Source: Microbaculum sp051390635
Lineage (GTDB): Bacteria > Pseudomonadota > Alphaproteobacteria > Rhizobiales > Tepidamorphaceae
Direction of reading: 5' to 3'
Assembly: GCF_051390635.1 (NCBI RefSeq)
Contig: NZ_JBPODT010000001.1
Span: forward strand, 124,001 to 188,000
DNA length: 64,000 nucleotides
The translations under genes were made by a program, and so were the position numbers. The notes below the pieces were generated by a model, which made no database searches, had not been told where the DNA came from, and worked only from the letters and a program-made list of their open reading frames with translations. This document shows, in pieces, positions 7,984 to 15,653 of this stretch; the first letter of the stretch is position 1, and each line of letters begins with the position of its first letter.

Positions 7984-8847
7984 CTAGTCGGGCCGCTCCA
8001 TCACCAGGTTGAGCCGCGTCTCCGCGGTCTGGCGGTAGCCCGCCTTCTGCAGCAGCGCGATGCAATCCGTCTCCCATCGGTCGCGGGCGTTCTCGATGAT
8101 CATGAGGCGCGGCAGCAGGGGCCGCGGCGCCTCGGCCAGGAACGGCACCAGAATCAGGTCCTCGGCGCCTTCCACGTCGATCTTCATCGCGTCGATATGG
8201 TCGATCTGCTCCTGGGCGAGCAGGCTCATCAGCGTGCGCGCCGGCACCTGCACGGAGCGGTCGTCGCCGCCGGGCGTTCCGACATATTTGACGCTCGCCT
8301 CGCCCTTGTTGCGCGCCGGCAGGAACAGCGTCATCTCGCCTTCCTTGTCGGCCAGCGCGCAGGCGATCGCCTTTATGCTGCCGGTCGGATTGAGACCGAT
8401 GTTGTAGACGAGCCGGTCGAAGACGATCGGCTGCGGCTCGATCGCCAGAATGCGGGCGCCCCCGCCGGACTGGCCGGCGACGAAGAGCGAATAGCCGCCG
8501 ACATTCGCGCCGATATCCACGAAAACGAAGTCCTCGCCAACGCGCTCGCGCAGGATTTCCCGCTCCGCCCGGTCGAAATACTGCGGCGTGAACAGGATCC
8601 GCTTCTCCGACACGTTGTTGAACGGATTGAGTCGCATCTTCTGGCCGAAAACTTCGACGTCGAGAGGATGGTTGAGGCCCAGCATGACGAGCCGGCGCGC
8701 CACAAATGCCAGCCGCTTGCCCAGCCAGGTCTCCGGCTGGCGCCGTGCGAACGCGATCAGACGCGCCTGCAGGGGCGTCGGCGCATAGGTGCCGAACGGC
8801 GACGTGTCCTGGGGCGCACCCTGCGCGGTCTGTAGTGTTGCGATCAT
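7984..8847 (-). CDS. FkbM-family methyltransferase
   Basis: 287 residues. SAM-binding motif FVFVDIGANVGGYSL (near 108-122), acidic motif ILAIEPQP (near 136), and the FkbM DAMKIDVEGAEDLIL stretch near 221-235 identify the family. The substrate cannot be inferred; neighbours (sfsA, map) give no biosynthetic context. It is transcribed away from map over a 154-nt spacer. It is one of three FkbM genes in the window (others at 3975 and 59713); by eye they share only the motifs, so they are not recent duplicates. Confidence 0.88.
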   Translation of the reverse strand: MIATLQTAQGAPQDTSPFGTYAPTPLQARLIAFARRQPETWLGKRLAFVARRLVMLGLNHPLDVEVFGQKMRLNPFNNVSEKRILFTPQYFDRAEREILRERVGEDFVFVDIGANVGGYSLFVAGQSGGGARILAIEPQPIVFDRLVYNIGLNPTGSIKAIACALADKEGEMTLFLPARNKGEASVKYVGTPGGDDRSVQVPARTLMSLLAQEQIDHIDAMKIDVEGAEDLILVPFLAEAPRPLLPRLMIIENARDRWETDCIALLQKAGYRQTAETRLNLVMERPD

Positions 8848-9001
8848 TGCCGCGAAAGACCATATCGTTGGTGCCGGCGCAAGGATGCCCGTTGCCTTGC
8901 ATGTTGCAATGCCTTGCGCCGCACTGGCATTAGATTAGATTCCGGACACGGATTGAAGCTGCGGGACCGTCGCCCCGGCTCGGGGCGGCTGACGGAGGCC
9001 A

Positions 9002-9829
9002 ATGAATTACGTAGACGCGGATATCGCCCCGGCGCGCAACACCGGTGAGATCAAGCTGTACGGCGCCGAGGCGTTCGAAGGCATGCGCAAGGCCGGCCAG
9101 TTGACGGCGAGGGCGCTCGACCTGATGGCCGAGCACACGCAGCCGGGCGTCACGACCGCCGCCCTCGACGACCTGATCTACGCGTTCGCGCGCGACCACG
9201 GCGCCTATCCGGCCACCCTGTTCTATCGCGGCTACACACGCTCCGTGTGCACCTCGATCAACCACGTCGTCTGCCACGGCATCCCCAACGACAAGCCGAT
9301 GCGCGAGGGCGACATCGTCAATATCGACGTGACGCTGATCCTCGACGGCTGGTACGGCGATTCCAGCCGCATGTATCCGATCGGCGAGATCTCGCGCCGG
9401 GCCGAGCGGCTGATCGAAGTCACCTGGGAATCGATGATGCGCGGGATCGCCGCGGTGAAGCCGGGCAACACCACCGGCGATATCGGCGCGGCCATCCAGA
9501 CCTACGCGGAAGCCGAGCGCACCAGCGTCGTGCGCGACTTCTGCGGCCATGGCCTGGGGCGCGTTTTCCACGATGTCCCGAACATCCTGCACTACGGCCA
9601 CCCCGGCGAAGGCGCCGAGCTCAAGCCGGGCATGCTCTTCACCATCGAACCGATGATCAATCTCGGCCGCCCCCACGTGAAGGTGCTGGGCGATGGCTGG
9701 ACGGCGGTGACGCGCGACCGCTCGCTGTCGGCGCAGTTCGAGCACACCGTCGGTGTGACAGAGGACGGGGTCGAGATCTTCACCTTATCCCCGGCCGGAT
9801 ATCACAAGCCACCATATCAGACGGCCTGA
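9002..9829 (+). CDS. map: Type I methionine aminopeptidase
   Basis: 275 residues; removes the initiator Met from nascent proteins. The five metal ligands are visible: D in VNIDVT (near 109), D in WYGDSSR (near 120), H in CGHGLG (near 183), E in FTIEPM (near 216) and E in AQFEHT (near 247), together with the substrate His in CHGIPND. It starts at ATG 9002 with GGAGG six bases upstream. The stop is 3 nt before the radC start, so the two are likely co-transcribed; the insertion in radC therefore lies in the same transcript downstream of map. Confidence 0.96.
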   Translation: MNYVDADIAPARNTGEIKLYGAEAFEGMRKAGQLTARALDLMAEHTQPGVTTAALDDLIYAFARDHGAYPATLFYRGYTRSVCTSINHVVCHGIPNDKPMREGDIVNIDVTLILDGWYGDSSRMYPIGEISRRAERLIEVTWESMMRGIAAVKPGNTTGDIGAAIQTYAEAERTSVVRDFCGHGLGRVFHDVPNILHYGHPGEGAELKPGMLFTIEPMINLGRPHVKVLGDGWTAVTRDRSLSAQFEHTVGVTEDGVEIFTLSPAGYHKPPYQTA

Positions 9830-10228
9830 CACATGACGGGCTTCGAGGAGGAACTTCGCAAGCCCGATCCCGATCACGCCGGCCACCGCCAGCGCCTGCG
9901 CGAACGTTTCGTCAACGGCGGCGCCGGCGCCCTGCCCGACTACGAGCTGCTCGAGCTCGTCCTGTTCTCGGCCCTGCCGCGCATCAACACGAAACCGCTC
10001 GCCAAGCGCCTGCTCGCCAAGTTCGGGTCCTTCGCCGAGGTGATCGCCGCGCCGCCCGAACGCCTGCGCGAGGTCGACGGCGCGGGCGAACGGGTCGTCA
10101 CCGATCTGAAGATCATTCAGGCGGCAGCCGAGCGCCTCGCGCGCGGCACGGTGCGCAAGCGTCCGGTGCTGTCTTCATGGTCCGCGGTTCTGGACTATTG
10201 CCGCACGGCGATGGCGTTTGCCGAAAAG

Positions 10229-10245
10229 GAACAGTTCCGCATTCT
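10229..10245 (+). repeat. Left attachment-site repeat (attL core) in radC
   Basis: GAACAGTTCCGCATTCT, matching 17821-17837 with two differences, in the same radC codons (EQ-F/V-RIL). Both copies are radC sequence, so the two mismatches suggest that the element arrived with a radC segment from a slightly different host, or that the crossover lies within the repeat. Confidence 0.8.
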
Positions 10246-10251
10246 TATCCA

Positions 10252-10272
10252 ACCCTTTGATTTACAAAGGGT
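10252..10272. repeat. Perfect 8-bp inverted repeat next to attL
   Basis: ACCCTTTG, five bases, CAAAGGGT: a perfect dyad 7 bp inside the left core repeat. Its position suggests an integrase- or excision-factor-binding site, or the start of the element's own core site; this is inference. No T-run follows, so it is not an obvious terminator. Confidence 0.65.
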
Positions 10273-10563
10273 ACATCCCAACTGCTGAGGGCAATCAAAC
10301 AGCCTCGCAGTGCGAACTGCTGTGCGCGTGTTCGCGATGCGTCAGCAGCGACAAACCGACTACCGCACGTCTAACGGGGCCAGCCCCCCGCAGTAAATTT
10401 CGTGCACGACCGGCAGTTTCTGGCGAGGCCCTGGGGCGACTTCATTCGCTCTGGGACACGCAGCGCATTCCCATTTCCAACTTCGAGAGCTGTCTAAGTC
10501 CGCACCTTGCCGGGATGGGAGCAAGTGTCGCCACTAGTTTTGATCCAAAACCGATATAAAAAC

Positions 10564-11244
10564 ATGAAAGATCAACATCTTAGTGACAACACCTCCCCGG
10601 ACGCCTGGCAGCCTATCACTAATATAGTTCTACACCTGCCACATGCACCGGCGCCTGAGAGACGGCCAAGCGCGACTCTCTCAAAGGGCAAGCGCCGAGG
10701 GCGTCGTCACCGCGGAGGCTGGAAACCCACGAACTGCCTCACTTGGTCCCAAGTGAGGGAAATTGATAGCATCGCCCATGAAGCACGGCGCGGCGGAGTG
10801 CCCCTGAACTGGATGGTGACGATCAACCCATCTCCGTCGCCTGGCAGCAGCGACGGTCGGCACATAGAGCGGCTAAGGCGCAAGATTCACAACATTCAGA
10901 AGCCGACGAGGCGATGCCAAGGCAAGGTTATTGCGCTCTGGGTTTTCGAGAAGCAGGGAGGACGCCTGCACGCCCATCTTCTAATGCATATACCCGAAGG
11001 CTGGGATGGCTTGGTGACACGCTGGCGAGATCTGCCCAGTATCGACGTTAGAAAGGCCGACAGCCGCGCAATCGAGTATATTACGAAGCAGCGCCGGTGG
11101 CTTGGGCCGGAAATCGAGGCGCGGTTAAACCGCCGGCGGATTGACGCCGAACCGGTGCCTGGCAAGCGGTGGTCGATGTCGCGTGACCTCCTGGAGCTGG
11201 CTAATGAGACTACATTGGAAGCCACTCCGAGGGGCCCCGCATGA
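10564..11244 (+). CDS. HUH-type replication initiator/relaxase-like protein
   Basis: 226 residues from ATG 10564 (245 from ATG 10507; the shorter start is preferred because the upstream part looks non-coding). Three motifs in the right order for rolling-circle Rep proteins: motif I NWMVTINPS (near residue 93), motif II GRLHAHLLMH (near 145, the His-hydrophobic-His metal site), motif III AIEYITK (near 180, the YxxK nicking Tyr). A very basic N-terminal stretch (near 47-60) could bind DNA. Such proteins nick one strand and start rolling-circle replication or transfer. On an integrated element this suggests that it replicates after excision. The closest family is not clear; some filamentous-phage and small-plasmid Reps look like this. 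Confidence 0.65.
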   Translation: MKDQHLSDNTSPDAWQPITNIVLHLPHAPAPERRPSATLSKGKRRGRRHRGGWKPTNCLTWSQVREIDSIAHEARRGGVPLNWMVTINPSPSPGSSDGRHIERLRRKIHNIQKPTRRCQGKVIALWVFEKQGGRLHAHLLMHIPEGWDGLVTRWRDLPSIDVRKADSRAIEYITKQRRWLGPEIEARLNRRRIDAEPVPGKRWSMSRDLLELANETTLEATPRGPA

Positions 11245-11494
11245 GATTCTAACAGCACCTTGGCTCGGCGAGCCTTCGACCACTACGCGCGCAAAGTACC
11301 GTCCACTGAAAAACAATCAAGTTACTCGTCAGGCCCTTTAAGGGAGACCGAGATCTAAACATCCAGAGAGAGAATAAACGCAAGAAACAATAATAATTTC
11401 AGCCGCTTACCAACGCCGCCAAGGAATATCGACTACAGACCGAACAATAAAAAAAACGAAAATATTCGATTCGCTTGACCGAATCAAAATATAA
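11245..11494. other. AT-rich spacer inside the element
   Basis: 250 nt between the HUH Rep and the end of the Rap1a-like gene. Strongly AT-rich compared with the host. No open frame of credible length, no RNA gene and no clear terminator seen. Confidence 0.6.
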
Positions 11495-11809
11495 TTACCC
11501 ACATGACCAAGATTCAGATAGAGCCCAATATGCAAGCTCCCCGGAAGAACGGTGGCGAATTTCAGGGTGCTTGCTCAAATACAAACAATAAATATCAACG
11601 GCTTGACCGAGATTTGAATTCCTGGGGGGGCAAATAGATTTATTGTACTGCGTGAACGTTTCAATAAAACCGTCCAAAAAACCATTTACATAACCATCCC
11701 CCTTTAAACAATGCTGGTGAAGTTCATTTCCACTTGTATAGCTCCCTCCATACACATGATTATTACTAATAAATATAGCGATCACTATTACCGCACAAAC
11801 TCGCATCAC
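11495..11809 (-). CDS. Rap1a/Tai-family immunity-like protein
   Basis: 104 residues. An N-terminal signal peptide (hydrophobic to about residue 20) is followed by the pattern of the Rap1a/Tai family: GNELHQHC near 27-34, GYVNGFLDGFIE near 39-50, a Cys-Pro pair near 60, VDIYCLYLSKHPEIRH near 71-86, and a terminal ALSESWSC. Four Cys in the mature part could form two disulphides in the periplasm. Known members neutralise type VI secretion amidase effectors (Tai4/Rap1a). No effector or secretion gene lies nearby, so this is an orphan. Codon use and base composition are AT-rich, unlike the host. Confidence 0.75.
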   Translation of the reverse strand: MMRVCAVIVIAIFISNNHVYGGSYTSGNELHQHCLKGDGYVNGFLDGFIETFTQYNKSICPPRNSNLGQAVDIYCLYLSKHPEIRHRSSGELAYWALSESWSCG

Positions 11810-11989
11810 CCCCCCCCGGAACCAATATCAATTCAGCATGGACCAGAACGACAGCGCTGAAAACACCCGCCCTTTGCTATTCCCACGCAATGGCCGGAAC
11901 TTATCGCCTATAATCGGCCAAACTTCGGGCAACACGCAACTCCAATTCAAGCGTATCTAGACCTCTTTGACCGAGAAGGAGCAAAAATC

Positions 11990-12292
11990 ATGTTCAGGCC
12001 CTCAATGTTCTTGTCTATATTTATCACTATCGGACTTTCAGGCATGTCTAGTGATGCCGCGGAGCAATCAATTTCCGATGCAAACGTCCAAGTTTTAGCC
12101 GAAACCGCTCGTGACTTAAAATTTATCTTACCAGAGAACAAAGCTTATTTTCTAGTAAAACAAGAGACAATCCATGCAGAAGTAGCAGTTATTTTTGGAT
12201 ACACAGATAATCAAGCCGCCTGCCAGCAAATTGCTAGAATTTTGACCAAATCGTTTAACGCCGGAACTTTCCAGTGCACTCCAATTTATTAG
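11990..12292 (+). CDS. Small secreted protein of unknown function
   Basis: 100 residues: a signal peptide (hydrophobic 4-18, likely cut near SSDAA-EQ at about 24), then a soluble domain of about 75 residues with two Cys (near 77 and 96) placed to form one disulphide. I do not recognise the family. It is divergent from the Rap1a-like gene over 180 nt and equally AT-rich, which suggests that both came as one cassette. A GAAGGAG ribosome-binding site sits 9 nt before ATG 11990, which supports real translation. Confidence 0.6.
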   Translation: MFRPSMFLSIFITIGLSGMSSDAAEQSISDANVQVLAETARDLKFILPENKAYFLVKQETIHAEVAVIFGYTDNQAACQQIARILTKSFNAGTFQCTPIY

Positions 12293-12317
12293 GATTTAAG
12301 CGCTGACCCATAAGTTG

Positions 12318-12998
12318 TCACTGCTCCAACATTGACCGAATCGAGGATGCAGAGAACTGCCGCCCGTTGCTGTTAAGATGGCCACGGCACGCCAGCTCCT
12401 GGGCGATGTCCCGGTAGGAGCGTCGCCTCCCTGTCTTCGGGGAACGCCGCCGTAGCCGCTTCGCCTCCTGCACGACTTCGGGATGCAGCTCGGAATGGGA
12501 CTTCCTTCCCTCGCACTTGCCGGCCGTCAGGCGCTTGCGCTCCCGCGCGCCGCGCAGCTTGCCGACCAGGCGCGCCTTCTCCAGCTCGGCAAAGATCCCT
12601 GCCATCTGTCGCATGGCCTTTTTCATCGGATCATCAGTCTGCGTCAGGTCATCGCCGCTTGCCGTGACAACACGGACGCCCCGCTGGATCAGCGACAGGA
12701 TGCCGAGCTCCTGGGTGATCAGGTCGCGGGCGAACCGGCTCGCGTCTTCGACGAGCACGGTCCGCACCCCGTTCGCCTCGATCCTGTCGAGCAGGGCCAT
12801 GAAGCCCGGACGCGTCTCGATCGGATCGGCACCGCTGACCGCCGCGTCATAGAACTCGGCGACGAGCTCATAGCCTGCCCGCCTGGCGAACGCCTCGATG
12901 GCCTCCCGCTGCCGGACGTCGCTGTCCTTGTCGCCGCCGACATTCGCCGCGGACGAGGTGCGAAGATAGGCGATTGCCTTGATGGGTTCTGTTTTCAT
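12318..12998 (-). CDS. Serine recombinase (resolvase/invertase family)
   Basis: 226 residues. The resolvase N-terminal domain starts with IAYLRTSS (catalytic Ser15), followed by VRTVLVEDASRFARDL near 80-95 (the conserved DRxxR-like helix) and the long E helix with MRQMAGIFAELEKARL near 129. The C-terminal part (from about 170) holds a helix-turn-helix of the kind that binds the crossover site (YRDIAQEL). The length fits small site-specific recombinases rather than large serine integrases. It may resolve dimers of the element or invert DNA; no paired target sites were found by eye. A 10-bp perfect palindrome lies 14 nt upstream of its start. Confidence 0.9.
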   Translation of the reverse strand: MKTEPIKAIAYLRTSSAANVGGDKDSDVRQREAIEAFARRAGYELVAEFYDAAVSGADPIETRPGFMALLDRIEANGVRTVLVEDASRFARDLITQELGILSLIQRGVRVVTASGDDLTQTDDPMKKAMRQMAGIFAELEKARLVGKLRGARERKRLTAGKCEGRKSHSELHPEVVQEAKRLRRRSPKTGRRRSYRDIAQELACRGHLNSNGRQFSASSIRSMLEQ

Positions 12999-13012
12999 GT
13001 CAGCTTCTTAAG

Positions 13013-13022
13013 GTGTATACAC
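13013..13022. promoter_or_regulatory. Palindrome upstream of the serine recombinase
   Basis: GTGTATACAC, perfectly self-complementary, 14 nt before the recombinase ATG (12998) in a short AT-rich leader. It could be an operator or a recombinase-binding half-site; function is inference. Confidence 0.4.
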
Positions 13023-13193
13023 GTTCAGTATTCTCAAGATATATGTACAAATAAAGCCAAGTCAAACCCTGGCTGGGCGGTCTCTAAAGTAGATGGATTT
13101 TTGGAGGCGCACTGTCAGGCCACGTCCGTCACTGCTGGTGTTTAGCCAGCCACTCGCGCGCCAAGCGCTGCGCCTCGGCGATCTGGTCGGGGG

Positions 13194-13496
13194 TCATTTT
13201 TTTGTTGTCAGATCGCGTTTTTCCTTGGCGCCCTTGTCGCCCTGCGCTGCGGCTAGATTGAACCACATATGGGCCAGAACGTAGTCCTGCGGGACTCCCT
13301 CGCCAAAGTCGTACATCCCGCCGAGCTTGTCCCACGCCATTGCATTGCCCTGCTTGGCTGCGAGCAGGTACCACTTCACCGCCTCGGCGTAGTCGCCGCG
13401 TTCGTAGGCCGCGTTGCCGTCTTCAAGCGGTCCGGCAAACGCCACGCTGATCGACAGGACGGTACCGACAACTCCGACGAGAACGCACTTCAGCAT
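13194..13496 (-). CDS. Secreted Sel1-repeat protein, shortened by an A7 frameshift
   Basis: 100 residues from ATG 13496, which has GGAAGG upstream. A signal peptide (to about residue 21, VAFA-GP) is followed by two Sel1-type helical repeats (EAVKWYLLAAKQGNAMAWDKLG; a DFGEGVPQDYVLAHMWFNLAA block). The frame stops right after a run of seven A (complement of 13197-13203). In the -1 frame the reading continues for 22 residues (MTPDQIAEAQRLAREWLAKH and two Gln) to 13129, and this is the usual C-terminal ending of this kind of protein in proteobacteria. Either a single-base mutation shortened it, or slippage restores a protein of 122 residues. In-frame extension upstream of 13496 looks non-coding. 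Confidence 0.8.
   Translation of the reverse strand: MLKCVLVGVVGTVLSISVAFAGPLEDGNAAYERGDYAEAVKWYLLAAKQGNAMAWDKLGGMYDFGEGVPQDYVLAHMWFNLAAAQGDKGAKEKRDLTTKK
13197..13203 (-). other. A7 slippery site at the end of the Sel1 gene
   Basis: Read on the minus strand the 0 frame is ACA AAA AAA TGA, a classical A_AAA_AAA heptamer followed directly by a stop. Moving back one base gives the 22-codon conserved tail. Programmed frameshifting, polymerase slippage, a true mutation or a sequencing error would all look like this. Confidence 0.55.
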
Positions 13497-13713
13497 GGCG
13501 AGACCTTCCGTATGTTGGAACCGCCTTATGCATTGGTCCAAGATCGCGAACCAGTCCCTGCGAGCGGTGCGTGCCTGTTCTAACAGGAGGAAAACAGCGA
13601 CGGGCCCATTTGATTTTTTAATCAATGGAAATCAAACTCGGTGACCTGGGCTCGGAGGAATGCCGAGTTCCGGTTATGCGGAATTGCGACCGTCGCTGTT
13701 GGAAGACGGACAG

Positions 13714-14016
13714 ATGCCCGGACACATGCTTAATGCGTTTTGCCTGTGTGGCTTTGATCGCGAAATGCACGTGGGCAGTTCGATCGCTGATCTCAGCTCT
13801 GGGGTCGGGGCCACATGTATTTGCTACACGGCGGACGGAAAGGATCTAATCACCGCATCGGAGAAGGATATCCAGGAGCACGGACTCGAGAAGATCGACA
13901 ATCCGTTCTTGTCCGACGACCCGTTATCGCCCCGCCAAGGCATTTACGACGGTTATCGTTGTCCGGTTTGCGGCCGGAACACCATGTCTCTTACTCAGGT
14001 TGGCTTCTGGGACTGA
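13714..14016 (+). CDS. Small Cys-rich (zinc-ribbon-like) protein, unknown
   Basis: 100 residues from ATG 13714 (118 from ATG 13660, where the purine-rich site is only a base away from the start; 13714 has GGAAGAC at better spacing). Cys pairs: FCLCG near residue 10, CICY near 35, and a C-terminal YRCPVCGRN near 81-89 that looks like half a zinc knuckle. The composition is acidic and soluble. I do not recognise the family; it resembles hypothetical proteins often found on mobile elements. Confidence 0.5.
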   Translation: MPGHMLNAFCLCGFDREMHVGSSIADLSSGVGATCICYTADGKDLITASEKDIQEHGLEKIDNPFLSDDPLSPRQGIYDGYRCPVCGRNTMSLTQVGFWD

Positions 14017-14246
14017 TCGGTGTCGGTCGGCTATTGTGTAATTATCCACATCTGTTCGCATCAAGCGATGCCGCGAGATGAGTTATTGGAAAGCGGCCGA
14101 AGCGACCGGGAACGCAAAGGCCAAAAAGGCAAAGCCTGCAAAGCGGCTAACGGGATCTAAGAAAAAGAAGTGAGCTTTTTGCTTGTCGCTATCAGCGTCG
14201 CCGCCACTCCCACGGCGGCTCAAACTCTCCAACCCACAATCCCCGC

Positions 14247-14501
14247 TTAGCTGATTTCGCGGCTGACTCGCCTCGTATTCGCCTCTATGGAAGCTATATC
14301 TGAAGCAGTCGCGCTAATCCGATCGTCAAGATCAAGATCGATGAGGATCTCCCGCATGGCTGCGACCTGGGCATTCATCACGTCAAGAGCTACCAACACC
14401 CGCTCAAGGTAAAAGAGACCAATACACACCACACTGACGGCGCATATGACCGCGCTGATTGCGATAACCCCCAGGGCAATGGCTGGAATCGCGCCGATCA
14501 T
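14247..14501 (-). CDS. Small membrane protein with coiled-coil tail, unknown
   Basis: 84 residues: one long hydrophobic segment (residues 4-32) followed by a charged helix with heptad spacing (LDVMNAQVAAMREILIDLDL and onwards). The layout is that of a single-pass membrane protein with a cytosolic or periplasmic coiled coil. No family recognised. Coding status is moderately supported by the clear segregation of hydrophobic and charged parts. Confidence 0.45.
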   Translation of the reverse strand: MIGAIPAIALGVIAISAVICAVSVVCIGLFYLERVLVALDVMNAQVAAMREILIDLDLDDRISATASDIASIEANTRRVSREIS

Positions 14502-14870
14502 CAGATAACCCCCAACTCTGACCTTACGGAATATCTTGGGATTCGTCTCAGTCCTCGTCTTCCAACCAAGGCTTGAGCATTATATTTGTCCGTAAACCGT
14601 CGATATCACAAAATGTATTCGACTTACCTTAGTTAAGATAGACCCAATATATAAACTTAATAGCCCAAAATTACCTGGATGCAACCGGGTTACATTTGCT
14701 GCTGCAGTTCGAAAACGGCGGGTGACAGCATCTCGTTTCTGACGTGTTTCCGTTTCCGGTTACAGAAAATCTCGACGTGGTCGAACCTGCCCTGCCCTGC
14801 CTTGCTTCAAAAAATAAGGTAAGAAGGCATCCACTAATCTATGGGCTATTCAAGGCCCACTTCAGCCCTT
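14502..14870. other. Non-coding AT-rich stretch in the element
   Basis: 369 nt between the small membrane protein start and the end of the porin-like gene. No credible gene, repeat or terminator was seen. It probably contains the promoter of the small membrane protein gene. Confidence 0.5.
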
Positions 14871-15653
14871 TCACCAGAATTGATAGTTCAAGCCGGCGCG
14901 AATGACACTAATGCTCGCCTCGGTGTCAAACCCGACCGTGACGCCAGGACGAGAAAATTCGAAGTCTCCGTTCGAATAGTCGATGTAAATATATTCCAGT
15001 TTGGCGTTCAGATTTGGTGCGAATTTTTGTTCGACGCCTGCACCGATTGTCCAGCCCCATTCGAACTGGCTGTCGCTGAATGTTACCCGCGAAACTGCAC
15101 CAGCTCCGTTACTGTATGAAATGTTCCCGGAAGCGTCTGCGTACGCCCAGGCAAAGCCGCCCGTGCCGTAGAGTAGCGTCTGGGGAGTAACGAGAAAGCC
15201 GATCCGCGCACGAGCAGTCCCGAACCAGTCAAACCCGGCACTAAAACTACCGGAAATCCGATCGCCAGCAAAAATGACATTCCTGGCGCTCAGGGTCCCA
15301 GACTCGTACGTCTGATCGCCAATGGAAGCATCTACTTCGATGCCTGCGACGAGATTGCTTCCGTACCAATTGTACCCAAGCGTGATCCCGCCGTTCACGC
15401 TGTCCTCGGAAGTACTAAAACCGGTAAGCGGAAGCGATGCGGACCCGACACCTGTCACCGTTGCGTAGGCGCGCGTCGCCTCAAGATCTGCCCATCCATA
15501 CCCTAGCGTTACACCAAAATATGCGCCCGACCACATTGATGCAGGCCGTTTGTCGGTCAATTGCGTATAGGGGTCATTTCCGTAGTAATCGGCCGCTTGG
15601 CCTGTTCCCGCTAGAAGCGGCAGCGCGACCGTGGTTGCAATAACTACTCTCAT
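14871..15653 (-). CDS. Porin-like outer-membrane beta-barrel protein (Omp25/RopB type)
   Basis: 260 residues from ATG 15653, which follows a GGGGGGAGCGGAG ribosome-binding site. The signal peptide reads MRVVIATTVALPLLAG and is cut near GQA-AD. Then come alternating strands rich in Gly and aromatics: WSGAYFGVTLGYGWAD (near 41-56), GGITLGYNWYG (near 87), TARARIGFLVTPQTLLYGTGGFAW (split over 146-169), and the C-terminal strand ending INVIRAGLNYQFW-like with a final aromatic. This is the eight-stranded family common in Rhizobiales. It was probably picked up by the element and could change surface properties or phage sensitivity; that is inference. An upstream in-frame ATG (15689) lacks a ribosome-binding site. 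Confidence 0.85.
   Translation of the reverse strand: MRVVIATTVALPLLAGTGQAADYYGNDPYTQLTDKRPASMWSGAYFGVTLGYGWADLEATRAYATVTGVGSASLPLTGFSTSEDSVNGGITLGYNWYGSNLVAGIEVDASIGDQTYESGTLSARNVIFAGDRISGSFSAGFDWFGTARARIGFLVTPQTLLYGTGGFAWAYADASGNISYSNGAGAVSRVTFSDSQFEWGWTIGAGVEQKFAPNLNAKLEYIYIDYSNGDFEFSRPGVTVGFDTEASISVIRAGLNYQFW

Larger units (their letters stand above)
9833..10288 (+). pseudogene. radC: radC 5' fragment, cut by the integrative element
   Basis: 151 residues. The first 138 are RadC: N-terminal region, a helix-hairpin-helix part (YELLELVLFSALPRINTKP near 38-56; LREVDGAGERV near 79), ending in EKEQFRIL where the catalytic MPN domain should begin. The last 13 residues (from IQPF) are encoded by the element and then stop. 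The rest of the gene resumes at 17821 in the matching reading frame, so the two parts form one disrupted gene. The fragment keeps only the DNA-binding-like part and no catalytic residues. It may still be translated behind map. Confidence 0.93.

Noticed and set aside
14078..14173. 31-codon Lys/Ala-rich frame (MSYWKAAEATGNAK...)
   Set aside because: No ribosome-binding site of note and an equally open frame overlaps it; Lys-rich composition alone is weak evidence.
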